Shown: in pieces, positions 11,875-19,834 of the stretch
How the letters are laid out: each line of letters begins with the position of its first letter
Position numbering within the stretch: the stretch's first letter is position 1
NCBI RefSeq assembly: GCF_004137255.1
Contig: NZ_SDWT01000001.1
Span: 2,108,001 to 2,172,000, forward strand
Length of the DNA stretch: 64,000 nucleotides
Source of the DNA: Nocardioides oleivorans
GTDB lineage: Bacteria; Actinomycetota; Actinomycetes; Propionibacteriales; Nocardioidaceae
Direction: 5' to 3'
Made by a program: the position numbers and the translations under genes
The notes under the pieces: generated by a model
The model's database searches: none
Told to the model about the DNA's origin: nothing
Seen by the model: only the letters and a program-made list of their open reading frames with translations

Positions 11875-12576
11875 TCAGCGACCGCATCCGCCGGCGGTGG
11901 CGAACACGTCGCCCGCCTCGAACGCATCGGTGCCGACCACGGCGCCGAGCACGACGGCCGACTCCTCGGTCAGCTGGTACTCGATCGACGAGTCGTGCGA
12001 CCCGCTCCTCCGCTTCCAGTCGCGGTCGTCGTCGTCGTTGTCGTCGGTCCTGACGACGGTGAGGACCGGGACGTCCTCGACGCCGTCGACCTCGGCGGTG
12101 ACGACGCCCTCACGGAGGTCGACGTCGACGTCGGTCCACTCGGAGGTCACGCTGCTGCCGGTGAAGGTCACGACGGCGTTCGACCCGTCGCCGCCCTTCG
12201 AGCCACCCTTGCCGCGGCGGTCGTCGGACTCGTCGTCGGAGTCGTTCCAGTGGCCACGGTGGCGGCCGCCGACGCTGATCACGATGAGGTCGTCGTCGTC
12301 GCGGCCGACGCGGGCGCCCCCGGATCCCTCGACCTCGACGGAAGCGGCGTCGAGGATCGCGGTGACGTCCTCGGTCACCGTCATCCCGAGTCCGCGGGAG
12401 TGGCCCCAGCCGCGGCCCTCTCCGTGGGAGTGGTGGCCGCGGCCCTCGTGGCTGCTGTGGCGTGGTCCGTCGCCGCGGTCTCCGCCGCGGTCGCCGGCGT
12501 GCGCGGGGGCGGCAACGGCCGACAGGGCGAGGACCGACAACAGGGCGGTGACGGCGCGGAAGCGTCGCTGCTTCAT
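11875..12576 (-). CDS. Exported Asp/Gly/His-rich protein of unknown function
   Basis: 233 residues. The ATG at 12576 is set by a strong AAGGAGAAG, 2 nt away from ideal spacing. Residues 1-27 are a signal peptide ending AAPAHA. Residues about 28-60 are rich in His, Gly, Arg and Ser. A folded-looking part (about 63-190) follows, interrupted by acidic runs such as DDDDL and DDNDDDD. There are Val/Thr beta-type segments near VVTFTGSSVTSEWTDVDVDL and a hydrophobic C-terminus with one Cys. It lies 25 nt upstream of the membrane-protein and sigma-factor genes and shares their unusual composition, so the three likely form one unit. Confidence 0.75.
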   Translation of the reverse strand: MKQRRFRAVTALLSVLALSAVAAPAHAGDRGGDRGDGPRHSSHEGRGHHSHGEGRGWGHSRGLGMTVTEDVTAILDAASVEVEGSGGARVGRDDDDLIVISVGGRHRGHWNDSDDESDDRRGKGGSKGGDGSNAVVTFTGSSVTSEWTDVDVDLREGVVTAEVDGVEDVPVLTVVRTDDNDDDDRDWKRRSGSHDSSIEYQLTEESAVVLGAVVGTDAFEAGDVFATAGGCGR

Positions 12577-12740
12577 GCCTTCTCCTTGGGGTGTGGGGGG
12601 TGTGTCACCAGGTACCTGTCGCCGCACCCCTGCTGCGTTACGCCGATCCGACAGATTCCTGTGCGGGCGTCGACCTGTGCAACCACTGTGGGGCGGATGG
12701 GGACGGGTGGGGTTGCTGGGGTCGCGGCCGGGGTCGGGCG

Positions 12741-12746
12741 TAGGGT
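12741..12746 (+). promoter_or_regulatory. -10 box for leaderless GNAT gene
   Basis: TAGGGT ends 7 nt before the GTG at 12754, with no ribosome-binding site between. Confidence 0.55.
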
Positions 12747-12753
12747 CCGGACC

Positions 12754-13248
12754 GTGAGTGACGACCTGCGGATCGAGCGGGTCTCGATCACCCATCCCGA
12801 CGCACGGCTGCTGGTGGAGGCCGTCCAGGAGGAGTACGTCGCGCGCTACGGCGGTCGCGACGACTCACCCATCGACGCCCGCGACTTCGAGGACCCCCTC
12901 GGCAGCTTCTACGTCGGCTACCTCGACGGCGTCCCGGTGGCGACCGGCGCGTGGCGGCGCAGCTCGGTCAGGGCGCTCGGGGCGCAGGTCACCGCCGAGG
13001 TGAAGCGGATGTACGTCGTCCCGGCGGCGCAACGTCGCGGCCTCGCCCGGCGGATGCTGGCGCACCTCGAGACCACCGCTGCGGCCGAGGGGATCGAGGC
13101 CCTCGTGCTCGAGACCGGGATGAAGCAGCCGGAGGCGATCCAGCTCTACCTCTCCTCGGGCTACGAGCCGATCCCGGGCTTCGGCTACTACGCCGACAGC
13201 GACCTCAGCCGGTGCTTCGGACGGCTCCTGAGAACTACAGATCTGTAG
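12754..13248 (+). CDS. GNAT-family N-acetyltransferase
   Basis: 164 residues. The acetyl-CoA-binding motif A is visible as VKRMYVVPAAQRRGLARRMLAHLE (about residues 88-111), where the R/Q-x-x-G-x-A pattern binds the pyrophosphate of CoA. The C-terminal motif B includes LYLSSGYEPIPGFGYY, typical of small-molecule acetyltransferases. The substrate cannot be told. The open frame extends far upstream but without coding character. The GTG at 12754, directly after a TAGGGT box, is the likely leaderless start. Confidence 0.9.
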   Translation: MSDDLRIERVSITHPDARLLVEAVQEEYVARYGGRDDSPIDARDFEDPLGSFYVGYLDGVPVATGAWRRSSVRALGAQVTAEVKRMYVVPAAQRRGLARRMLAHLETTAAAEGIEALVLETGMKQPEAIQLYLSSGYEPIPGFGYYADSDLSRCFGRLLRTTDL

Positions 13249-13332
13249 TTCGCGCGAACCCCTGACGCCCGCTCCGCACGCCGCCTACGGTCCTCGGGTC
13301 ACGAGTGATCCCTGGGGAAGGTGGTGCGACCG

Positions 13333-13965
13333 ATGCGCGTGCGCGCCGTCGTCCCGACGACCGTCCTCCTCGTCCTCGGGCTGCTCCTCGGCCACGCGGC
13401 CGCGGCCTCCGCCGAGTCGTCGTACGGCCGCCGGGGGATCGTGACGTCGTCCGCGCCCTACGTGATGCCGATCGAGCCGTTCGCGGGCTACCAGCCGCAG
13501 ACGAAGTGCCGCCAGAAGCCCAAGCCGGGCATCCTCGCGCTGGCCGACTGGCTGGTCGCGCGGGGTGGTGGCTACGGCCCGATCAGCCGCTCGTGCACGG
13601 GCACGAGCACCAGCGAGCACAAGGAGTCGCGCGCCTTCGACTGGCTGCTCGACGCCACGAACCCGGACGACCAGGTGCTCGCGCAGGCACTGCTCGACGA
13701 GCTCTTCGCGCCCGACGACACCGGTGAGCCGGCCGCGCTGGCCCGCCGGATGGGCATCATGTACGTCATCTGGAACGACACGATGTACGCCTCCTACCGC
13801 GGCTTCGCTCCCGAGCGCTACCTCAGCTCGGGCTGCCGCACGAGGAAGTCGTGCTCACCCACGCTGCGCCACCGCGACCACGTGCACCTCTCCTTGACGC
13901 GGCAGGGCGCCAAGGGCCTGACGTCCTGGTACTACGCCCAGCAGCAGCCCCCCGCCGCCGGGTGA
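13333..13965 (+). CDS. Exported peptidase-like protein (ARB_07466-like / M15-type C-terminal domain)
   Basis: 210 residues with a signal peptide of about 27 residues (hydrophobic LLVLGLLLGHAAA, cleavage near ASA-ES). The mature part contains SEHKESRAFDWLLDA, YVIWNDTMYASYRGF and TLRHRDHVHLSL. The spacing of His, Asp and the HxH-type DHVHLS motif matches the fungal ARB_07466-type C-terminal domain, related in layout to M15 D-Ala-D-Ala peptidases, so zinc binding and cell-wall cleavage are plausible. GGAAGG lies about 12 nt before the chosen ATG; a GTG at 13321 is an alternative. Confidence 0.82.
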   Translation: MRVRAVVPTTVLLVLGLLLGHAAAASAESSYGRRGIVTSSAPYVMPIEPFAGYQPQTKCRQKPKPGILALADWLVARGGGYGPISRSCTGTSTSEHKESRAFDWLLDATNPDDQVLAQALLDELFAPDDTGEPAALARRMGIMYVIWNDTMYASYRGFAPERYLSSGCRTRKSCSPTLRHRDHVHLSLTRQGAKGLTSWYYAQQQPPAAG

Positions 13966-13966
13966 C

Positions 13967-15070
13967 TCAGGCCCAGGCCCGGTCCCAGCCGTCGACCTCG
14001 CTGGCCGGGCGCGTGCTCGGACCGGCGTAGACCGCGGACGGGCGGATCAGGCGGCCCGTCGTCTTCTGCTCGAGGATGTGGGCCGACCAGCCGCCGGTGC
14101 GCGCACACGTGAACATCGAGGTGAACATGCGCGCCGGCACCTCGGCGAAGTCGAGGACGATCGCCGCCCAGAACTCCACGTTGGTCTCGAGCACCCGGTC
14201 GGGACGGCGCTCGCGGAGCTCGGCGAGCGCGGCCTTCTCGAGCGCCTCGGCGACCTCGTAGCGAGGGGCGTCGAGCTCCTTGGCGGTGCGACGGAGCACC
14301 CGGGCGCGCGGGTCCTCGGCGCGGTAGACGCGGTGGCCGAAGCCCATCAGTCGCTCGCCGCTGTCGAGCAGCTCCTTGACGTAGGTCGAGGCGTCGCCGT
14401 CGCGCTTCTCGACCTCCTCGATCATCCCGAGCACGCGCGACGGCGCGCCCCCGTGGAGCGGGCCGGACATGGCGCCGATGGCACCGGAGAAGGCGGCGGC
14501 CACGTCGGCGCCGGTCGAGGTGATCACGCGGGCGGTGAAGGTGGAGGCGTTCATGCCGTGCTCGGCGGCCGAGGACCAGTAGGCGTCGATCGCGTGCGCG
14601 TGCTTCGGGTCGGCCTCGCCACGCCAGCGGATCAGGAACCGCTCGGCGAGGGTCCTGCCCTGGTCGACCTCGGCCTGGGAGACGACCGGCTTGCCGAGGC
14701 CGCGCGCGGACTGGGCGGCGTACGACAGCACCATGACGGCGACGCGGGAGAGGTCGAGGCGCGCCTGCTCGTCGGAGATGTCGTAGGTCTGGCCCATGCC
14801 GAGCATCGGGGCGAGCATCGCGACGGCGGCCTGCACGTCGGCACGCACGTCACCGGTGTGGATGGAGATGTTGTAGGGCTCGGCCGGCGGGAGGCCGGGG
14901 GTGTAGGAGCCGTCGACCAGGAGTCCCCAGACGTTCTCGAACGGCACCCGGCCGACGAGGTCCTCGATGTCGACCCCGCGGTAGCGCAGCGCGGAGCCCT
15001 CCTTGTCGGGCTCGGCGATCTGCGTCTCGAACGCAATGACGCCCTCGAGCCCGTGGTGGATCTCGGTCAT
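13967..15070 (-). CDS. Citrate synthase (citrate synthase 2 branch)
   Basis: 367 residues, shorter than the main GltA and typical of the actinobacterial citrate synthase 2 group. It condenses acetyl-CoA with oxaloacetate at the entry of the TCA cycle. The catalytic residues are in place: H206 in SGPLHGGAP, H246 in GFGHRVY and D307 in VLDFAEVP. AGAAGGAG stands 6 nt before the ATG at 15070. It is divergent from pdxH. A 2-methylcitrate synthase activity cannot be excluded from sequence alone, but no prp genes are nearby. Confidence 0.93.
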   Translation of the reverse strand: MTEIHHGLEGVIAFETQIAEPDKEGSALRYRGVDIEDLVGRVPFENVWGLLVDGSYTPGLPPAEPYNISIHTGDVRADVQAAVAMLAPMLGMGQTYDISDEQARLDLSRVAVMVLSYAAQSARGLGKPVVSQAEVDQGRTLAERFLIRWRGEADPKHAHAIDAYWSSAAEHGMNASTFTARVITSTGADVAAAFSGAIGAMSGPLHGGAPSRVLGMIEEVEKRDGDASTYVKELLDSGERLMGFGHRVYRAEDPRARVLRRTAKELDAPRYEVAEALEKAALAELRERRPDRVLETNVEFWAAIVLDFAEVPARMFTSMFTCARTGGWSAHILEQKTTGRLIRPSAVYAGPSTRPASEVDGWDRAWA

Positions 15071-15113
15071 GGGTCACTCCTTCTGCGGGTCGGCTCATTG
15101 TGCACCCGGCCGT

Positions 15114-15119
15114 TAGTGT
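15114..15119 (+). promoter_or_regulatory. -10 box for leaderless pdxH
   Basis: TAGTGT ends 6 nt before the ATG at 15126; no ribosome-binding site is present. Confidence 0.5.
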
Positions 15120-15125
15120 CCAGAC

Positions 15126-15773
15126 ATGGACCTGTCCGCGCTGCGCGAGGAGTACGGCCGCGGGGGCCTGGACGTCCCCGACCTGGCTGCCGACCCGATC
15201 GGGATGTTCGAGCGGTGGCTCCAGCAGTCCATCGACGCGGGCGTCCACGAGCCCAACGCGATGGTGCTCGCGACCTCGGCCCCCGACGGCCGCCCGTCGA
15301 GCCGGATGGTCCTCCTCAAGGGCGTTGGTCCCGACGGATTCGTCTTCTTCACCAACCAGGCCTCGCGCAAGGGCGACGAGCTCGCCGCCAACCCGCACTG
15401 CGCCCTGCTGTTCCCGTGGCACCCGCTCGAGCGGCAGGTGCGCGTCGAGGGGACCGCCTCCGTCCTGGGCGACGCCGAGGTCGAGACCTACTTCCACTCC
15501 CGCCCGCGCGGCGCCCAGCTCGGCGCTTGGGCCTCGGCCCAGTCACGTCCGGTCGCCTCGCGAGCCGACCTCGCGTCGTCGTACGCCCAGGTCGAGGAGC
15601 GCTTCGGCGTCGAGCCGACCGACGCCGAGGTCCCCGTGCCGCCGCACTGGGGTGGCTACCGCGTGACGCCCGAGGTCGTCGAGTTCTGGCAGGGGCGACC
15701 GAGCCGGATGCACGACCGGCTCGTCTACCGCCGTGACGGCTCGCGCTGGGTCACGGAGCGGCTGGCTCCCTAG
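15126..15773 (+). CDS. pdxH: Pyridoxamine 5'-phosphate oxidase
   Basis: 215 residues, normal for PdxH, which oxidises pyridoxine or pyridoxamine 5'-phosphate to pyridoxal 5'-phosphate with FMN. The FMN-binding segment SSRMVLLKGVGPDGFVFFTN (about residues 58-77), the SRKGDEL block, and the C-terminal WGGYRVTPEVVEFWQGRPSR with the substrate-binding RLHDR-like motif (MHDRLVY) are all present. Its stop overlaps the end of the convergent 986-residue gene by 4 bp. The PLP link with serC nearby is probably coincidental. Confidence 0.95.
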   Translation: MDLSALREEYGRGGLDVPDLAADPIGMFERWLQQSIDAGVHEPNAMVLATSAPDGRPSSRMVLLKGVGPDGFVFFTNQASRKGDELAANPHCALLFPWHPLERQVRVEGTASVLGDAEVETYFHSRPRGAQLGAWASAQSRPVASRADLASSYAQVEERFGVEPTDAEVPVPPHWGGYRVTPEVVEFWQGRPSRMHDRLVYRRDGSRWVTERLAP

Positions 15774-18730
15774 CCGTCGGCCGGTCGTGCTGGCCTGCGC
15801 GACAGGCCCGAGGCGGCCGCCGCGAGGAGCAGCACGCCCCCAGCCGCGAGCGCGTAGGTCGGCAGGGTGGTCGGGATGCCGAGGAACGTCGTGATCCCGA
15901 GGATCCGCGCCATGCCCCACGGCAGCAGCGCCAGCTGGTCGTTCCAGACGGTGAGCGCGTCCTCGAGCCCGACGAGCTGGAGGAGCGAGCCGACGCCGAG
16001 CAACGTCAGCGCCACGGTGTGCAGCACCGCTGCCGTCGCCCGCCGTCGGCCGACGTGCGCGGCGAGCGACCAGAGCAGGGCCGCGAGGACCCAGCCCGCG
16101 AGCACGAACGCCACGACGACGTACGCCGATCGCGTGCCGGGCTCGGTCCAGAAGGCGAACCAGTAGCCACCCGGACCGCGCCACGCGAGCACCGCCAGCA
16201 GGACCACCGACCGGATCGTCACCGCGCCGCCGACCGCCACCGCGACGTGCCACGAGCGGGTCCACCGGCACGCGGCGACGACCACCAGGGCGAGCACCGT
16301 CCAGCCGATCCCGACGAGCAGCAGGTGGCTCGGCGCGAGGAACCACGTGAGGACCAGCCGGCTCCACACGACGGCGACGAGGGGGATCGCCACGACGAGC
16401 CACCTGGTGATCGATCCCGGCTCGCGCCACGGTGTCGCCGCCGTGCGCACGAGCGCCCGACCGGTCCGGGTGAGCCCGAGCACGAGCACGAGGAGGGCCA
16501 GGCCGCCACGGGCGAGCCACGCCATCGGCAGGTCACGGGCGGCGCGCGCCTCGCCGATCCTCGCGGCGGTGAGGTTGTACGCCGGCAGCGCCAGGTCGCC
16601 GCCGTACGTCGCCTCGTGCTCGGTCGCGGCGGCGTCGAACCGGGCACGAGCGGTCTCCCACACCCCTCGGCCCTCGCCGGTGTCGAGCCAGAGTGCGTGG
16701 CGCAGCGTCATCTCGCGGTAGGCGCCGAGCAGCGCGTAGAGGTCGACCTGGTAGTCGAGCGCGGCCAGCAGCTGCTCGCGCATCGCCGGGTCGTCGTACG
16801 TCGCTGGATCGGTCCGGTCGACGAGGTCACGCATCGTCGTCGCCAGGTCGACGGCGTGCTGGCCGTCGTCGATCGCGGCCGTGACGCCGTCGAGCCCGTC
16901 GGTCCCGCCGTGGTCGCGCGCGATCGCGTAGAGGACGTCCAGCACGGCCGAGTCGCCGGTGAGGATGTCCCACTCGAAGAGCAGCATCTGCGGCGGCGGC
17001 TCCAGGCCGAGCGCGAAGGCCCGCACCTCGGCGAACTGCGGGACGTACTGCCCGTGCGTCACCGCCTCGCGGGAGTACGACATCGCCTGCGTGATCGCGG
17101 CGACGGTGTCGGGGTCGGTGGAGAACCAGCGTCGCACCCAGTCGGCGGTGAGCCCGGCCGGGTCCGCGTCGGGGTCGCGGGCGAGCCGGGCGGCGGTCTC
17201 GGAGTTGAGGTCGTAGAGCTGCCAGAAGCCGGTCGTCAGCAGCAGCGACCTCGGCCCGGCTCGCCACGGACCGCCGTCCTGGGTCCACGTCCAGATGCCC
17301 TCGACGTGGGGATTGGCGGCGATGAACCGCTGCAGCGCCATCTGGTGCAGCACGCCGAGGTCGTCGGGCACCGCGCCGAAGGCCTCGAACTCGCGTCGGC
17401 TCTGGAGCTCGACGATCCGCCGCTGGTCGCCGTGGTCGAGGGTCTCGTTGAGCGGCAGCCAGGAGTAGAAGTCGCCGAGGCTGTACTTCGTCGACACGAC
17501 GAGCCGCGGGGAGTCGATGCCGGCCAGCACCTCGTCGTACGACTCCGGGTCGGTGTGCATGTCGCCGACCGCACCGACGCCGACGCTCCACGTGCGGAAG
17601 ACGACGTCCTTGTCGGCGCGCTCGGCCTGCTCGGTGAAGGCGCCGAGCATCGCCCGGACCGCCTTCGGCGTGGTCACGGAGATCTCGGAGTAGTAGTCGA
17701 TGCCGGGGGAGTTGTAGATGCCCCCGCCCTCGCCGATGCGCAGCACGACGCCGGACAGCTGCGGCAGCTGCGTGTAGATCTCGTCGAGCGCCGCCTCGTA
17801 GACCTGCCAGAGCCCGGGGTCCTCGGTGTCGAGGTCGAACCGGTCCGTGAGGTAGCGCTCGAGCGGCTCGCTGAGGATGAGCATGTCGGTGCGGAGGTAG
17901 ACGTCGAGGCCGAGGTCGTCGAGCTCGGCGTAGATCGGGCCGAAGGCGTCGCGCATCGCCGCGGCGCGAGCGGCGTACGCCGGGTCGTCGGCGTAGACCT
18001 CCGGGATCGCGTCGAAGGTGACGTGGTCGAGGAAGCCAGGGACGGCGACGGCGTTGTAGCCCTGCGCGAGCACGTGGTGGGCGTAGGCGAGGACGCTCTC
18101 GCGAGCCTCGGCCAGCGCCGCCTGGTCGATGTAGGGCGCGTCGTCGAGGAAGACGTCCTCGAACGCGCGGGAGTAGTGGGAGTAGTCGGTCCCGCCACGC
18201 CACTGCTCGGGATCGGGGTCGACGCCTGCCGCGCCGAGGTCGACCATCCGGAACGGCAGCTCGGAGGTGACGGTCTCGCCGAGGTGCTCGGTCAACGGAC
18301 GGCCGGCGCGCGCCGCGGCGGCCAGGTCGTAGACGCCGCGGACGGCGCCGGTCTCGCTGCCCGCGGCGATGCGCAGCCGCTCGGGAGCTCCGGTCAGGCG
18401 GTAGGAGTCGTCGCCCTGCCGATCGGCTGCGGGCACCCCGTCGTCGTACGTCACCCGGAGGGTCGCGGTCCCCTCGGTCTCCCCGGCGGTCGCGTCGTCG
18501 AGCTCGGCGAGCGCCGCGTCCATGCGTACGCCGTCGGGTGCGGCGACGTCGGTCAGGCGCGGGGGAGCCACCGCCTCGCGCGGCGGCGCGGCGACGAGCT
18601 CCTCGACCGGGACCTGCTTCGGCTCGACCCGGATGCCGAGCGCGCTCGAGATGCCGAACGCGATCCCGGCGCCCAGCGCCACCAGGACGAGCAGGACCAC
18701 ACCGACCTGGAGCCCCCGCCGCGCGCGCAC
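15770..18730 (-). CDS. Membrane protein with large glycosidase-like ectodomain and multi-pass C-terminus
   Basis: 986 residues. Residues 10-30 form an N-terminal membrane anchor. Residues about 65-145 resemble the N-terminal cap of GH20/GH67 enzymes (RLRIAAGSETGAVRGVYDLA). Residues about 150-560 read as a TIM-barrel domain with GVVLRIGEGG, YNSPGIDYYSEIS, VVFRTWSVG and VEGIWTWTQDGG, a layout that recalls GH67 alpha-glucuronidases. A helical region follows, then about seven membrane helices in residues 740-980. Fusion of a glycosidase-type ectodomain to a polytopic tail is unusual. The catalytic acids are not assigned, so activity is inferred only. The start at 18730 is the first in-frame codon after the upstream gap. 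Confidence 0.8.
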   Translation of the reverse strand: MRARRGLQVGVVLLVLVALGAGIAFGISSALGIRVEPKQVPVEELVAAPPREAVAPPRLTDVAAPDGVRMDAALAELDDATAGETEGTATLRVTYDDGVPAADRQGDDSYRLTGAPERLRIAAGSETGAVRGVYDLAAAARAGRPLTEHLGETVTSELPFRMVDLGAAGVDPDPEQWRGGTDYSHYSRAFEDVFLDDAPYIDQAALAEARESVLAYAHHVLAQGYNAVAVPGFLDHVTFDAIPEVYADDPAYAARAAAMRDAFGPIYAELDDLGLDVYLRTDMLILSEPLERYLTDRFDLDTEDPGLWQVYEAALDEIYTQLPQLSGVVLRIGEGGGIYNSPGIDYYSEISVTTPKAVRAMLGAFTEQAERADKDVVFRTWSVGVGAVGDMHTDPESYDEVLAGIDSPRLVVSTKYSLGDFYSWLPLNETLDHGDQRRIVELQSRREFEAFGAVPDDLGVLHQMALQRFIAANPHVEGIWTWTQDGGPWRAGPRSLLLTTGFWQLYDLNSETAARLARDPDADPAGLTADWVRRWFSTDPDTVAAITQAMSYSREAVTHGQYVPQFAEVRAFALGLEPPPQMLLFEWDILTGDSAVLDVLYAIARDHGGTDGLDGVTAAIDDGQHAVDLATTMRDLVDRTDPATYDDPAMREQLLAALDYQVDLYALLGAYREMTLRHALWLDTGEGRGVWETARARFDAAATEHEATYGGDLALPAYNLTAARIGEARAARDLPMAWLARGGLALLVLVLGLTRTGRALVRTAATPWREPGSITRWLVVAIPLVAVVWSRLVLTWFLAPSHLLLVGIGWTVLALVVVAACRWTRSWHVAVAVGGAVTIRSVVLLAVLAWRGPGGYWFAFWTEPGTRSAYVVVAFVLAGWVLAALLWSLAAHVGRRRATAAVLHTVALTLLGVGSLLQLVGLEDALTVWNDQLALLPWGMARILGITTFLGIPTTLPTYALAAGGVLLLAAAASGLSRRPARPADG

Positions 18731-18749
18731 GGCGGCACTCTAGTGAGCG

Positions 18750-19157
18750 TCAGGCGCCGTGGGCGCTCGCCTGGATCTGGTCGGCGAGCTTCTGCGCCAT
18801 CTTCTTGTTCTTCTTGCCGTCGAGCAGCGCCTTCGGACGTCCGGGCATGTTCTGCATGAAGATCGCGACGTGCGAGCCCTGCGGGGTCGGCGTGATCTCG
18901 ATGCCGGTGGCGTTCTCCCAGCTCATCATCGTCTTCTTCGTGATGACCGCGAGCTCGAGCTGGTCCGGGCTCACGCCGGCCAGGGTGTGGCCGAGGTCGG
19001 CGACCAGCTGCTGGACCCCGGCGCTCACCGCCTCCGGCGGGATCGGCAGGTCGAGCTCGGCGCTCGCGCTGGTGTTGACGAAGTCGAACGACGGGGCCAG
19101 CGCGGCGCCGTACTGGTCGATGAACTTCGAGTTCAGGAACTTGTCCATGGCGCTCAT
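18750..19157 (-). CDS. Conserved hypothetical small protein
   Basis: 135 residues, no signal peptide or membrane segment, with a Lys-rich stretch ALLDGKKNKKMAQKLADQI near the C-terminus. Its middle part (ITKKTMMSWENATGIEITPT) has alternating strand character. I do not recognise a family. The start is ATG 19157 or ATG 19148; no clear ribosome-binding site is present. It lies 19 nt upstream of the 986-residue gene on the same strand and is divergent from the tetR-type gene, so the operator at 19210-19229 could also affect it. Confidence 0.65.
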   Translation of the reverse strand: MSAMDKFLNSKFIDQYGAALAPSFDFVNTSASAELDLPIPPEAVSAGVQQLVADLGHTLAGVSPDQLELAVITKKTMMSWENATGIEITPTPQGSHVAIFMQNMPGRPKALLDGKKNKKMAQKLADQIQASAHGA

Positions 19158-19207
19158 GCCGCGAGCACACCACAGGGACGTGGTCCGGCGGCATCCCCGA
19201 AAACGGA

Positions 19208-19236
19208 TTGTGAGTGAGTGCTCACTCACTTACAGT
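19208..19236 (+). promoter_or_regulatory. TetR-type promoter with built-in 20-bp palindromic operator
   Basis: The -35 TTGTGA (19208-19213) and -10 TACAGT (19231-19236) are 17 nt apart. The spacer and -35 edge are filled by a palindrome at 19210-19229 with 9-bp arms GTGAGTGAG and CTCACTCAC around TG. A repressor bound there would block polymerase. The -10 sits 7 nt before the GTG at 19244. Confidence 0.85.
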
Positions 19237-19243
19237 GGAGCGC

Positions 19244-19834
19244 GTGCCACCTCGTGCCAAGCCCCTCTCGCCCGACGACCGCCGGGCCGCCCTCGTGACC
19301 GCGACCGTCCCACTGCTCGTGGAGCACGGCCGCACCGTGACGACCAAGCAGATCGCCGACGCCGCCGGCATCGCGGAGGGCACGATCTTCCGCGTCTTCG
19401 ACTCCAAGGACGACCTGGTCGCCGCGGCCCTCGACCGGGCGCTCGACCTCGAGCCGTTCATCGCGCAGCTCCAGGAGGTCGACCCCGACCAGCCGCTGGG
19501 CGCGCTCCTGCTCGAGGTCGTGGAGCTCTTCCAGCACCGCTTCGAGCGCGTCTTCACCCTCATGTCGAGGATGGGGATGATCGGCCCGCCGAAGGCGCGC
19601 CGTCACATGGAGGCCGAGCGCGAGCGCGTCGCGGCGATCCTCCAGGTGCTGGCCGAGCCCCATCGCGACCAGCTGCGCGTGCCGCCCGCCCAGCTGATGC
19701 ACATGGTGCGGCTGCTGACCTTCTCCGGCACCCACCCGCACATCTCCGACGGCCACCCGCTCACGGCGGCCGACATCGTCGACACCGTCCTCAACGGCGT
19801 CCTCAAGACCCCTTCGACCACCCAGGACACGTGA
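19244..19834 (+). CDS. TetR-family transcriptional regulator
   Basis: 196 residues. The helix-turn-helix occupies about residues 30-55 (VTTKQIADAAGIAEGTIFRVF) and is followed by the usual DSKDDLVAAAL helix. The rest is the ligand-binding helical domain. The frame also allows GTG at 19214, but that start would lie inside the operator and before the -10 box; GTG 19244 fits a leaderless mRNA. Its stop overlaps the ATG of the first ABC exporter gene by 1 nt. Autorepression and control of the exporter by a drug-like ligand are inferred from the operator and layout. Confidence 0.93.
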   Translation: MPPRAKPLSPDDRRAALVTATVPLLVEHGRTVTTKQIADAAGIAEGTIFRVFDSKDDLVAAALDRALDLEPFIAQLQEVDPDQPLGALLLEVVELFQHRFERVFTLMSRMGMIGPPKARRHMEAERERVAAILQVLAEPHRDQLRVPPAQLMHMVRLLTFSGTHPHISDGHPLTAADIVDTVLNGVLKTPSTTQDT

